NCBI GenBank assembly: GCA_002322865.1
Contig: DCOH01000001.1
Location: forward strand, 1-15,022
Length of the DNA: 15,022 nt
Reading direction: 5' to 3'
DNA from: Sphingobacterium sp. UBA1575
GTDB taxonomy: Bacteria; Bacteroidota; Bacteroidia; Sphingobacteriales; Sphingobacteriaceae
Below the pieces are notes generated by a model. It ran no database searches and was not told where the DNA came from. It saw only the letters and a program-made list of their open reading frames with translations. A program made the position numbers and the translations under genes. Shown one piece after another: positions 7,242-14,367 of this stretch (position 1 is the first letter of the stretch; each line of letters opens with the position of its first letter).

Positions 7242-7547
7242 ATGGTACAGTACAATGACATGGTGCAGGCGCTTAAAGACCTAAGACAACGTGGGTACAG
7301 TATGGACTTTAGTCTGTTGCCGGACTGTCTGTACTGTACGTCAAGGAGCCTGAAACTAAAACCGGAGGATTTTACGGTTACGGAAACTCATAGGTTTGAA
7401 AGCCTCGACAGCAGTCCTGATAACAATGCCGTAATTTATGCCATATCGTCTAATGATAGTAAGAATAAAGGCGTACTTGTTGATGCCTATGGTACTTATG
7501 CCGAAGAAATGACCCATGAGATGGCAAAAAAATTAAGTGCAACATAA
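7242..7547 (+). CDS. Small orphan protein of a Bacteroidota family labelled 'PRPP synthetase' in databases
   Basis: The protein has 101 residues, with no signal peptide or membrane segment. The pattern is 'AL.DLR.RGY..DF.L...CLYC' near the N terminus, with Cys29 and Cys32 spaced CxxC, then a 'FTVTETHRFE' strand and a 'AISSND..KGVLVDAYGTYAEEM' block. From memory, short proteins of this kind in Bacteroidota are often labelled phosphoribosylpyrophosphate synthetase. At about 100 residues it cannot be that enzyme, and I see no PRPP-binding loop. It sits 14 bp after the HMA-DUF3347 gene and 18 bp before copB, so it is co-transcribed with copper genes. The CxxC may be a metal or redox site. The function is unknown. 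Confidence 0.7.
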   Translation: MVQYNDMVQALKDLRQRGYSMDFSLLPDCLYCTSRSLKLKPEDFTVTETHRFESLDSSPDNNAVIYAISSNDSKNKGVLVDAYGTYAEEMTHEMAKKLSAT

Positions 7548-7565
7548 CTTTTAAAACCCCTTGTT

Positions 7566-9686
7566 ATGAAAAAATATACTTGTCCTATGCACCCACAGGT
7601 GCTAAAAGACGAACCGGGCAAATGCCCGCTCTGTGGCATGGCATTGGTTCCCGTTGGCGGTGCGTCAGTTTCTCATGAACACACATCAGAACATGGGCAT
7701 TCCGGGCATTCTCAACATGGCCATGCTGACGAAAACTTTAATAAACATGAGGGACATCATACAGGTGATTTCCTCACTCGTTTTTGGATAAGCCTTGTCA
7801 TTACAATCCCTATACTGCTCCTGTCGCACATGATACAGCAATGGTTAGGTTTCTCGCTTGCTTTCAATGGCGATAAATATGTGTTGCTGGCATTGGGTAC
7901 GGTGATTTATTGCTATGGAGGCTTACCATTCCTAAAGGGAATGATTGGCGAGGTGAAAGCCAAAGCCATAGGGATGATGACACTTGTTGCTATCGCCATA
8001 TCCGTAGCCTATGTCTATTCCGTAGCCGTTGTATTTGGCTTGCAGGGTATGGATTTCTTTTGGGAACTGGCAACCCTAATTGACATCATGCTGTTAGGGC
8101 ATTGGCTGGAAATGCGTTCCCAAATGGCTGCTTCACGGGCATTACAGTCATTGGTAGCGTTACTGCCCAACGATGTTACCGTGGAACGAGGCGGAGAAGC
8201 TGTAAAGATAAAGCTCGAAGACCTGCAAAGCGGTGAAACGGCTATCATAAAACCGGGTGAAAAAATTCCAGCCGACGGATTGGTTCTGGATGGGCTTTCA
8301 TATATCAACGAGAGTATGCTTACCGGAGAAAGTGTTCCCGTAAAAAAGGAAAAGGACGGAAAGGTCATCGCAGGCTCTATCAATGGCGATGGTGCGCTGA
8401 AAGTTAAGGTAACAGCCGTTGGAAAAGACAGCTACCTGAACAGGGTTATCAATCTTGTGCAGGAGGCACAAGCTACTAAGTCCAATACGCAAAACCTTGC
8501 GGACAAAGTTGCCAAATGGCTCACCTTTATTGCCATTGCCGTGGGCATAGGCACATTTGCCTATTGGTATGCAAGCAGTGGAGATATTGCCTTTGCGCTT
8601 GAAAGAATGGTGACGGTAATGGTAACGGCCTGCCCGCACGCATTGGGCGTGGCTATCCCGTTGGTGGTCGCCATTTCCACAACGCTATCGGCGACCAATG
8701 GTCTGCTCATCCGCAACCGCACAGCATTTGAAACCACCCGTAAGCTATCTACCATCATTTTTGACAAAACCGGAACGCTCACCAAAGGTTCCCATGCCGT
8801 GGAAAAGGTTATTCCCTTTACGAACGAATACAATGCCGATGCAGTTATCCAGTATGCTGCTGCAGTACAGCAAAATTCGGAACACCATATCGCAAAAGGC
8901 ATTATGGCTACATTGAAAGAAAAGAGGCTTGCGTTATGGAAGTCTGAAAACTTTAGCTATATGCAGGGTATAGGTGTAAAAGGTGTTGTAAACGGAAAGA
9001 GTGTTGTAGCTGGTGGCCCGAATTACTTCACCGAAAACCACCTTTCTTTGCCGGAAATTCCAACCGAAATTAATCAGGAAGCCGAAACAGTAAACTTTGT
9101 TCTCATTGATGACCGGGTAATCGGCCTCATTACTTTGGCAGACAGCATCCGTGAGGGGTCGGCACAGGCGATTGAGGAACTCAAAAAAATGGACATCAAG
9201 TCCTTTCTGCTCACCGGGGACAACGACAGGATTGCTGCTGCCGTAGCCGGAAAATTGGGTATGGACGGGTATTTGGCCAATGTGCTTCCGCATAACAAGC
9301 AGGAGAAAGTAAAGGAGTTTCAGGCAAAAGGCGAAATCGTAGCAATGACTGGTGATGGTGTAAATGATGCACCTGCACTGGCACAGGCAGATGTTGGAAT
9401 TGCCGTGGGTTCCGGTACGGACGTGGCTGCGGAAACAGCGGATATCATATTGGTAGACAGCGACCCGAGGGATGTGGTCAAACTGATTGACTTCGGCAAA
9501 CTTACCTACAAAAAGATGGTACAGAACCTGATATGGGCGGTTGGCTACAACGTGGTGGCAATACCGCTTGCGGCAGGCGTACTCTATCCGAATTTTGTTT
9601 TAAGTCCCGCTATGGGTGCTGTGCTGATGAGTGTAAGCACCATTGTAGTGGCTATTAACGCAAGTTTTTTAAAAATCAAAAAATAA
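7566..9686 (+). CDS. copB: P1B-3-type copper-translocating ATPase (CopB-like)
   Basis: This inner-membrane ATPase of 706 residues belongs to the CPH group, which exports copper or silver ions. It opens with a heavy-metal-binding domain (TCPMHPQV, then GKCPLCGMALVP, residues 4-30), followed by a His-rich stretch (about 36-66). The core motifs are TGE 253-255, CPH 356-358 in the membrane, the phosphorylated Asp400 in DKTGT, and GDGVND 596-601. The last helices carry GYNVVAIPLAAG and MSVSTIVVAINA, the signature of P1B-3 pumps. In the nucleotide-binding domain the usual SEHP is SEHH (His440-His441). It complements the CPC-type CopA at 2905, which has a different ion-site signature. It starts 18 bp after the small orphan gene and ends 6 bp before a DUF3347 lipoprotein gene. 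Confidence 0.93.
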   Translation: MKKYTCPMHPQVLKDEPGKCPLCGMALVPVGGASVSHEHTSEHGHSGHSQHGHADENFNKHEGHHTGDFLTRFWISLVITIPILLLSHMIQQWLGFSLAFNGDKYVLLALGTVIYCYGGLPFLKGMIGEVKAKAIGMMTLVAIAISVAYVYSVAVVFGLQGMDFFWELATLIDIMLLGHWLEMRSQMAASRALQSLVALLPNDVTVERGGEAVKIKLEDLQSGETAIIKPGEKIPADGLVLDGLSYINESMLTGESVPVKKEKDGKVIAGSINGDGALKVKVTAVGKDSYLNRVINLVQEAQATKSNTQNLADKVAKWLTFIAIAVGIGTFAYWYASSGDIAFALERMVTVMVTACPHALGVAIPLVVAISTTLSATNGLLIRNRTAFETTRKLSTIIFDKTGTLTKGSHAVEKVIPFTNEYNADAVIQYAAAVQQNSEHHIAKGIMATLKEKRLALWKSENFSYMQGIGVKGVVNGKSVVAGGPNYFTENHLSLPEIPTEINQEAETVNFVLIDDRVIGLITLADSIREGSAQAIEELKKMDIKSFLLTGDNDRIAAAVAGKLGMDGYLANVLPHNKQEKVKEFQAKGEIVAMTGDGVNDAPALAQADVGIAVGSGTDVAAETADIILVDSDPRDVVKLIDFGKLTYKKMVQNLIWAVGYNVVAIPLAAGVLYPNFVLSPAMGAVLMSVSTIVVAINASFLKIKK

Positions 9687-9692
9687 ATAAAA

Positions 9693-10358
9693 ATGAAAAA
9701 TCTAACATTATCAATCATTGCTGTTATCATGGCATTTGTAACAGTATCATGCAATCAGGCATCCAACAAAAACGAGCAGTCTTCAAGTGATACTGCTGTT
9801 GTATCACAAGAACAGTCAGCTTCCCAACCAAAAGAGGATGATACGGTAGCTGCGCCCGTTGTGAGTGAAACTCCGAGCGGTCAGGAAGCAAAAGCAACAG
9901 GAAAAGAAGAAGCAAAAAACTTTTCTATTGCGCCCATAGTTACCGATTATCTGTCCTTAAAGAACGCCCTTGTTTCGGACGATGACAAAGCTGCCGCCAG
10001 TTCAGGGAAAAAGCTGTTAGCTACCCTGAATAAAGTGGACATGAAAGCCGTTCCTGCTGATAAGCACAAAAAGTACATGGACATAGCGGACGATGCTAAA
10101 GAACACGCAGAACATATCGGGGAAAATGTTGGCAACATTCACCACCAGCGGGAACATTTAGCCTCGCTTGGCGAAGATTTGAAAGACCTAATTGATTTGT
10201 TCGGTACATCGCAAACATTGTATCAAGACCATTGCCCGATGTTCAATGACGGTAAGGGCGCTGTTTGGTTTAGCGAAAACAAGGAAATCAAAAACCCTTA
10301 CTACGGCTCTAAAATGCTGACCTGCGGTAAGGTGGAAAAAACAATTAACAGCAAATAA
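9693..10358 (+). CDS. DUF3347 lipoprotein
   Basis: The protein has 221 residues. The lipoprotein signal ends at TVSC with Cys20 as the lipidated residue. A Ser/Gln/Glu-rich low-complexity linker follows to about residue 75. The DUF3347 domain (about 85-218) contains HCPMFN (Cys181), NPYYGS and MLTCG (Cys211), matching the C-terminal half of the exported protein at 6352. It should be anchored in the periplasmic face of a membrane and bind copper through the Cys/His/Met residues. The start is 6 bp after the copB stop, so translation is probably coupled. The pair of DUF3347 proteins, one soluble with HMA and one lipidated, looks like a duplication with division of labour; this is inference. Confidence 0.85.
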   Translation: MKNLTLSIIAVIMAFVTVSCNQASNKNEQSSSDTAVVSQEQSASQPKEDDTVAAPVVSETPSGQEAKATGKEEAKNFSIAPIVTDYLSLKNALVSDDDKAAASSGKKLLATLNKVDMKAVPADKHKKYMDIADDAKEHAEHIGENVGNIHHQREHLASLGEDLKDLIDLFGTSQTLYQDHCPMFNDGKGAVWFSENKEIKNPYYGSKMLTCGKVEKTINSK

Positions 10359-10369
10359 AATTCAGAGTT

Positions 10370-10894
10370 ATGGAAAATATGCAAAACAGTCACCATGCGG
10401 GTCATTCCTCGGAGCATGGCACGCACAATACAAAACATGCTTCGGCCATGTACAAACGCTTTGCGGTGATGGCTGTCGCAATGTTCGCAGTGATGTATTT
10501 TATCATGTACGCCATGATTGACGGGTGGCAGAACCTGATACCCAATATCAACAATTTGTACATGACCCTGCTGATGACCTCGGCAATGCTGCTTATCGAA
10601 TTAGCGATAATGAAAGTAATGTACCCCAACAGGAAGATGAATTGGTCGATAGCCATTATCTCGGTTGCTGTTGGCATCTTTTCATGGTTTGGTATCAGGG
10701 AACAAATCAATGTCGGGGACAAGCAGTTTGCAAAGGGTATGATACCCCATCATGCAGCAGCCATATTGATGTCCGAAAAGGCACACCTGACCGACCCGGA
10801 ACTGATAGAGCTGCAAAAAAATATACTTAAAACCCAAGCGGAAGAAATTGAACTAATGAAGCGCAAGCTAAAAGAGTTTGAAGAAAGTAAATAA
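10370..10894 (+). CDS. DUF305 membrane protein with His-rich N terminus
   Basis: The protein has 174 residues. The first 25 residues contain several His (SHHAGHSSEHGTHNTKH), likely a metal-binding tail. Three hydrophobic segments follow (about 29-48, 60-78, 88-106), then a DUF305-type segment (about 115-174). That segment includes GMIPHH with Met124, His127 and His128 and a helical Glu/Lys-rich end. DUF305 proteins are often found beside copper-resistance genes, and the M-x-x-H-H pattern suggests metal binding. The function is not established. It starts 11 bp after the DUF3347 lipoprotein gene. ATG codons at 10370 and 10379 are both possible starts; the first is given. Confidence 0.8.
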   Translation: MENMQNSHHAGHSSEHGTHNTKHASAMYKRFAVMAVAMFAVMYFIMYAMIDGWQNLIPNINNLYMTLLMTSAMLLIELAIMKVMYPNRKMNWSIAIISVAVGIFSWFGIREQINVGDKQFAKGMIPHHAAAILMSEKAHLTDPELIELQKNILKTQAEEIELMKRKLKEFEESK

Positions 10895-10920
10895 TAAAAT
10901 TTAAAAAAACAAGTTTGGAC

Positions 10921-11340
10921 ATGAACAAAATAATAATTGGCTTTATTTCCTTATTAACCCTGCTATTCACCGCTTGCGGTCAGGCGGGGTCAAATAAGGA
11001 TGAAGCGGAACAGCAGCATTCGCAGGTAACTCCGGAAAGCAACGGACATACTACCCAAACAGGTGAATTGGTTCCATCGGATGAAGTCTGCATGGTCAAC
11101 GATGCCTATATCGGCAAAAAGCAGTTTGAAGTAAAATTTGATGGTAAAACCTATTACGGATGTTGCGAAATGTGTAAGGAACGTATTCCAAAAGATGTGA
11201 CCGTGCGGATGGCGATAGACCCCTATTCCCATAAGCAGGTAGACAAAGCTAATGCGGTGATTGCTGTGACAGGAAATAACGGTGAAGTTTCTTATTTTGA
11301 AAACAAGGAAAATTATGCCAAGTATGTGAAAAAACAGTAG
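10921..11340 (+). CDS. Lipoprotein with YHS/TRASH-like metal-binding domain
   Basis: The protein has 139 residues from the ATG at 10921; an in-frame TTG two codons earlier is less likely. A lipoprotein signal ends LFTAC with Cys19. After a polar linker, residues about 52-88 hold a Cys in 'EVCMVND', then 'GKTYYGCCEMC', the C-x(n)-CCxxC layout of YHS/TRASH metal domains. A C-terminal part of about 45 residues ('DPYSHKQVDKANAVIAVTG') follows, resembling the extra domain seen in similar Bacteroidota lipoproteins. The likely role is copper capture in the periplasm. It stands 26 bp after the DUF305 gene and 32 bp before the haem-binding protein gene. Confidence 0.75.
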   Translation: MNKIIIGFISLLTLLFTACGQAGSNKDEAEQQHSQVTPESNGHTTQTGELVPSDEVCMVNDAYIGKKQFEVKFDGKTYYGCCEMCKERIPKDVTVRMAIDPYSHKQVDKANAVIAVTGNNGEVSYFENKENYAKYVKKQ

Positions 11341-11372
11341 ACACAAAAAGATGAAGCCACAATAAAATAATT

Positions 11373-11828
11373 ATGACCATAAAGAAGAAAATCATATTGG
11401 GGCTGGCTGTCGTCCTGATTGCCATACAGTTCTTTCAGCCCTTACAGAACCAGGCGGTTGAAGTGCCAGCCACCCATATCGAAAGGGTGTACGCCGTACC
11501 CCAAAATGTAAAGACTATCCTTGTTCAGTCCTGTTATGACTGCCATAGCAACAATACCCATTATCCGTGGTACAGCCGTATCCAGCCCGGCGCATGGTAC
11601 ATGGCAGAGCATATAAAAAAGGGCAAAGAGGAACTCAACTTTAGCGAATTTGGCGACTATTCTGTCCGCAGGCAGCGAAACAAGTTCAGGGCTATGGCCG
11701 GGCAGGTTAAGGACGGGGAAATGCCGTTGTCATCATACACACTAATTCATCGCAATGCAGTATTGTCACCGGAGGATAAGCAGGTTTTGATAGCGTGGTT
11801 TAGCACAATGGAAGACAGCATTAAATAA
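11373..11828 (+). CDS. Membrane-anchored haem-binding protein (CxxCH)
   Basis: The protein has 151 residues with one N-terminal membrane helix or uncleaved signal (about 7-24). The periplasmic part has the c-type haem site CYDCH (Cys54, Cys57, His58), followed by 'SNNTHYPWYSRIQP', a pattern typical of the Bacteroidota haem-binding domain family (Haem_bd). Met117 in GEMPLSSY is a candidate second haem ligand. It would accept or pass on electrons in the periplasm and needs the cytochrome c maturation system encoded elsewhere. It lies 13 bp before the multicopper oxidase gene. A role in copper redox chemistry is an inference from position. Confidence 0.85.
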   Translation: MTIKKKIILGLAVVLIAIQFFQPLQNQAVEVPATHIERVYAVPQNVKTILVQSCYDCHSNNTHYPWYSRIQPGAWYMAEHIKKGKEELNFSEFGDYSVRRQRNKFRAMAGQVKDGEMPLSSYTLIHRNAVLSPEDKQVLIAWFSTMEDSIK

Positions 11829-11841
11829 AATTTTTCAAATC

Positions 11842-14115
11842 ATGAACAGATATAATAAAATACCTATAAGAATTTTGCAAACAGTGCTGATACTGCTTTG
11901 CACGCAAACGCTGTTTGCACAGAGAGTGGTGCATTACGAGCTGTATGTAAAAGATACGCTTGTCAACTATGCAGGTAAGCAAAAAAGGGCAATTGCCGTA
12001 AACGGGCAAATCCCCATGCCCACCCTTACCTTTACCGAGGGCGACACTGCCGAAATAGTGGTGCACAACCAATTGAAAGAAAGCACATCACTTCACTGGC
12101 ATGGCGTGTTCCTGCCCAATAAAGAAGACGGTGTGCCCTGGCTTACACAAAAACCCATCGCACCGGGCACAACCTACACCTACCGTTTTCCGATTATCCA
12201 GCATGGTACGCACTGGTACCATTCCCACTCAGGATTGCAGGAGCAGATTGGCATGTACGGAAGTTTTATCATGAAGAAAAGAAGCGATGATAAGACATTC
12301 AGAAAAGGAATTGACGATTTGCCGACCGTTGCAATTATATTAAGTGAGTGGACAAATCTTAACCCCGATAATATCAACCGTATGCTACACAATGCAAATG
12401 ATTGGGCGGCCATTAAGAAAGGCGCAACACAATCATATGTTGAAGCTATTAAGGAGGGAAAATTAGGGGTAAAGGTAAAAAACGAGTGGAAGCGGATGCT
12501 GGCGATGGATGTCAGTGACGTTTACTATGATAAAATCCTAATAAATGGTAGCCATAGCACCGATTTGAAAACAATTGATGGTAAAAAGCTAAAAGCAGGC
12601 GACAAAGTCAGATTGCGTGTTTCCAATGGAGGGGCGTCTTCCTATTTCTGGCTACGGTATGCTGGAGGAAAAATTACAGTAGTAGCGAATGATGGGAATG
12701 ATGTTGAGCCTGTAGAGGTGGACAGGTTAATCATTGCCGTTTCTGAAACTTACGATATTGTAGTGACTATCCCTCAAGATGGTTTGGCTTACGAGTTCTT
12801 AGCAACAACCGAAGACAGGACACAATCTGCGAGTTACTTTATAGGTGATGGGGTCAAACAGCTTATTTCTCCACTCCCACGATTGAAGTATTTCGAGGGG
12901 ATGAAGATGATGAACGATATGATGAAAATGAATGGCGATTTGGACGATATGGGCATGAAGATGAGCCTTAACCAAATGGACATGAATGTAGTGATGTATC
13001 CCGAAATTACCGGAGATGCAACAAAAAAAGCAGACCACAGTAAGCATGAGGGTATGGATATGGATAACGACGCTAACCGTTACAACGCTAATGCCTTGGG
13101 AGACATCAAAACATTAAATTATGCTATGTTGCAATCACCTTATAACACCTCTCTTCCAAATGATGCGCCTGTAAAAGAGTTGAAATTCACACTTACTGGC
13201 AACATGAACCGCTATGTATGGAGCATGGATAATAAAATACTTTCGGAAACTGACAAAATACCTGTAAAAAAAGGAGAAATTCTACGGATTACCATTTATA
13301 ATAATTCAATGATGCGGCATCCAATGCATCTTCACGGATTTGATTTCAGGGTGATAAACGGAAAAGGCGAAAAATCGCCGCTTAAAAATGTGTTGGATAT
13401 CATGCCTATGGAAACAGATACCATTGAGTTTTTAGCAAATGAGGAAGGTGATTGGTTCTTTCATTGCCATATATTATATCACATGATGGCGGGAATGAAC
13501 AGGGTCTTTGAAGTTGGAGACTACAATAACCCCTATCTACCCGACAAGGCAAAAGCCTATAAAGAATTGCAAAGAGAAAGTAATATGCCTCATTTTATGG
13601 CACAAAACGATTTTGCAACCAATGGTAATGATGGAGAAGCTATGCTAATGAATGCACGCTACCAATTAGGAACAGAATGGCGTTTAGGCTATAATAGTAT
13701 GCACGGTTATGAAGTAGAAACCCATTTAGGTAGATACATTGGAAAGATGCAATGGTTCATGCCCTTTGTAGGTTTTGATTACCGCTACCGTAAAATGGGA
13801 GAAGATGAACACGAAAAGAACATATTTGGACAAACCAACAAGAAAGACACCCGCAGGGCGTTCAGTTTAGGGTTTATGTATACGTTACCTATGCTCGTCA
13901 ATTTTCAGGCAGAAGTATATCATGATGGAATTGTGAGATTGCAGTTAATGCGTGAAGATATACCAATTTCAAAAAGACTAAGAGGTGGTTTTATGGTGAA
14001 TACCGACTTAGAGTATATGGGAGAACTTAGGTATATCATTAATAAGAATATAGGTATACGTACCCACTATGATAGCGATATGGGCTTTGGTGTGGGGCTG
14101 GCATTGACTTATTAA
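11842..14115 (+). CDS. Multicopper oxidase (PcoA/CopA-like) with Met-rich insert and C-terminal beta-barrel-like domain
   Basis: This exported oxidase of 757 residues probably oxidises Cu(I) to the less toxic Cu(II) in the periplasm. The signal peptide ends near residue 26 (LFA before Gln) and lacks a twin-arginine motif. Copper ligands are complete: HWHG (His85, His87), HWYHSH (His127, His129), HPMHLHG (His493, His496, His498), and HCHILYHMMAGM (His541, Cys542, His543, His547, Met552). A Met/Asp-rich segment lies at about 354-409, as in PcoA/CopA proteins. Residues about 600-757 are outside the oxidase fold; they alternate aromatic and polar residues and end in GLALTY, like an outer-membrane barrel. 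Base composition drops from about 57% GC (12001-12060) to about 33% (13561-13620). It ends the eight-gene run. I do not name it copA because of the ATPase of that name. Confidence 0.9.
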   Translation: MNRYNKIPIRILQTVLILLCTQTLFAQRVVHYELYVKDTLVNYAGKQKRAIAVNGQIPMPTLTFTEGDTAEIVVHNQLKESTSLHWHGVFLPNKEDGVPWLTQKPIAPGTTYTYRFPIIQHGTHWYHSHSGLQEQIGMYGSFIMKKRSDDKTFRKGIDDLPTVAIILSEWTNLNPDNINRMLHNANDWAAIKKGATQSYVEAIKEGKLGVKVKNEWKRMLAMDVSDVYYDKILINGSHSTDLKTIDGKKLKAGDKVRLRVSNGGASSYFWLRYAGGKITVVANDGNDVEPVEVDRLIIAVSETYDIVVTIPQDGLAYEFLATTEDRTQSASYFIGDGVKQLISPLPRLKYFEGMKMMNDMMKMNGDLDDMGMKMSLNQMDMNVVMYPEITGDATKKADHSKHEGMDMDNDANRYNANALGDIKTLNYAMLQSPYNTSLPNDAPVKELKFTLTGNMNRYVWSMDNKILSETDKIPVKKGEILRITIYNNSMMRHPMHLHGFDFRVINGKGEKSPLKNVLDIMPMETDTIEFLANEEGDWFFHCHILYHMMAGMNRVFEVGDYNNPYLPDKAKAYKELQRESNMPHFMAQNDFATNGNDGEAMLMNARYQLGTEWRLGYNSMHGYEVETHLGRYIGKMQWFMPFVGFDYRYRKMGEDEHEKNIFGQTNKKDTRRAFSLGFMYTLPMLVNFQAEVYHDGIVRLQLMREDIPISKRLRGGFMVNTDLEYMGELRYIINKNIGIRTHYDSDMGFGVGLALTY

Positions 14116-14127
14116 AATTAAATAACT

Positions 14128-14228
14128 AAGGGTTGTAAACTGCATAACCGTAAAAAAATATCGGTAAAAAAAAGGAGGTGATGCAGGTGTAATTCGCAAA
14201 GACTAACCTGCATCATACTACAACCCTT
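14128..14228 (+). other. Nested inverted repeats: candidate structured RNA or miniature element
   Basis: The outer arms AAGGGTTGTA (14128-14137) and TACAACCCTT (14219-14228) are perfectly complementary over 10 bp. Inside, TGATGCAGGT (14179-14188) and ACCTGCATCA (14206-14215) form a second perfect 10-bp stem with a 17-base loop. A short ACCG/CGGT pair lies between the left arms (about 14147-14165). Together they could fold as a three-way junction of about 101 bases, just after the multicopper oxidase gene. No T tract follows. The rest of the gap 14116-14367 holds no gene. Confidence 0.55.
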
Positions 14229-14310
14229 TAAAGTATGCAACAAAAATCTATCTATCGTTCCATCATCAATACGGTAGAGGTTGAATTTTTTTAAGCAGTA
14301 ATTGCATCAT

Positions 14311-14335
14311 AAGCTAATACGAACAGTGTTAGCTT
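14311..14335 (+). repeat. Inverted repeat upstream of rteC remnant
   Basis: AAGCTAA at 14311-14317 pairs with TTAGCTT at 14329-14335, with an 11-base loop and a short T run after it. It ends 32 bases before the rteC start. It may be a regulator site (RteB is known to act at the rteC promoter in CTnDOT), an attenuator, or a terminator for the upstream operon. Which of these applies cannot be told from the sequence. Confidence 0.4.
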
Positions 14336-14367
14336 TTCTGTATTAACCAATAATATATTACATCAAA

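Noticed and set aside
8015..9298. Minus-strand and alternative-frame open frames over copB
   Set aside because: They overlap conserved ATPase motifs on the plus strand and look like codon-bias artefacts.
10525..10830. Plus-strand 101-codon frame inside the DUF305 gene
   Set aside because: It lies wholly within a gene with clear membrane helices and a DUF305 motif in another frame.
14181..14192. Leader peptide MQV after the extended Shine-Dalgarno
   Set aside because: The start codon is only about two bases from GGAGG and the frame has three codons, so translation is doubtful; noted only as part of the finding.
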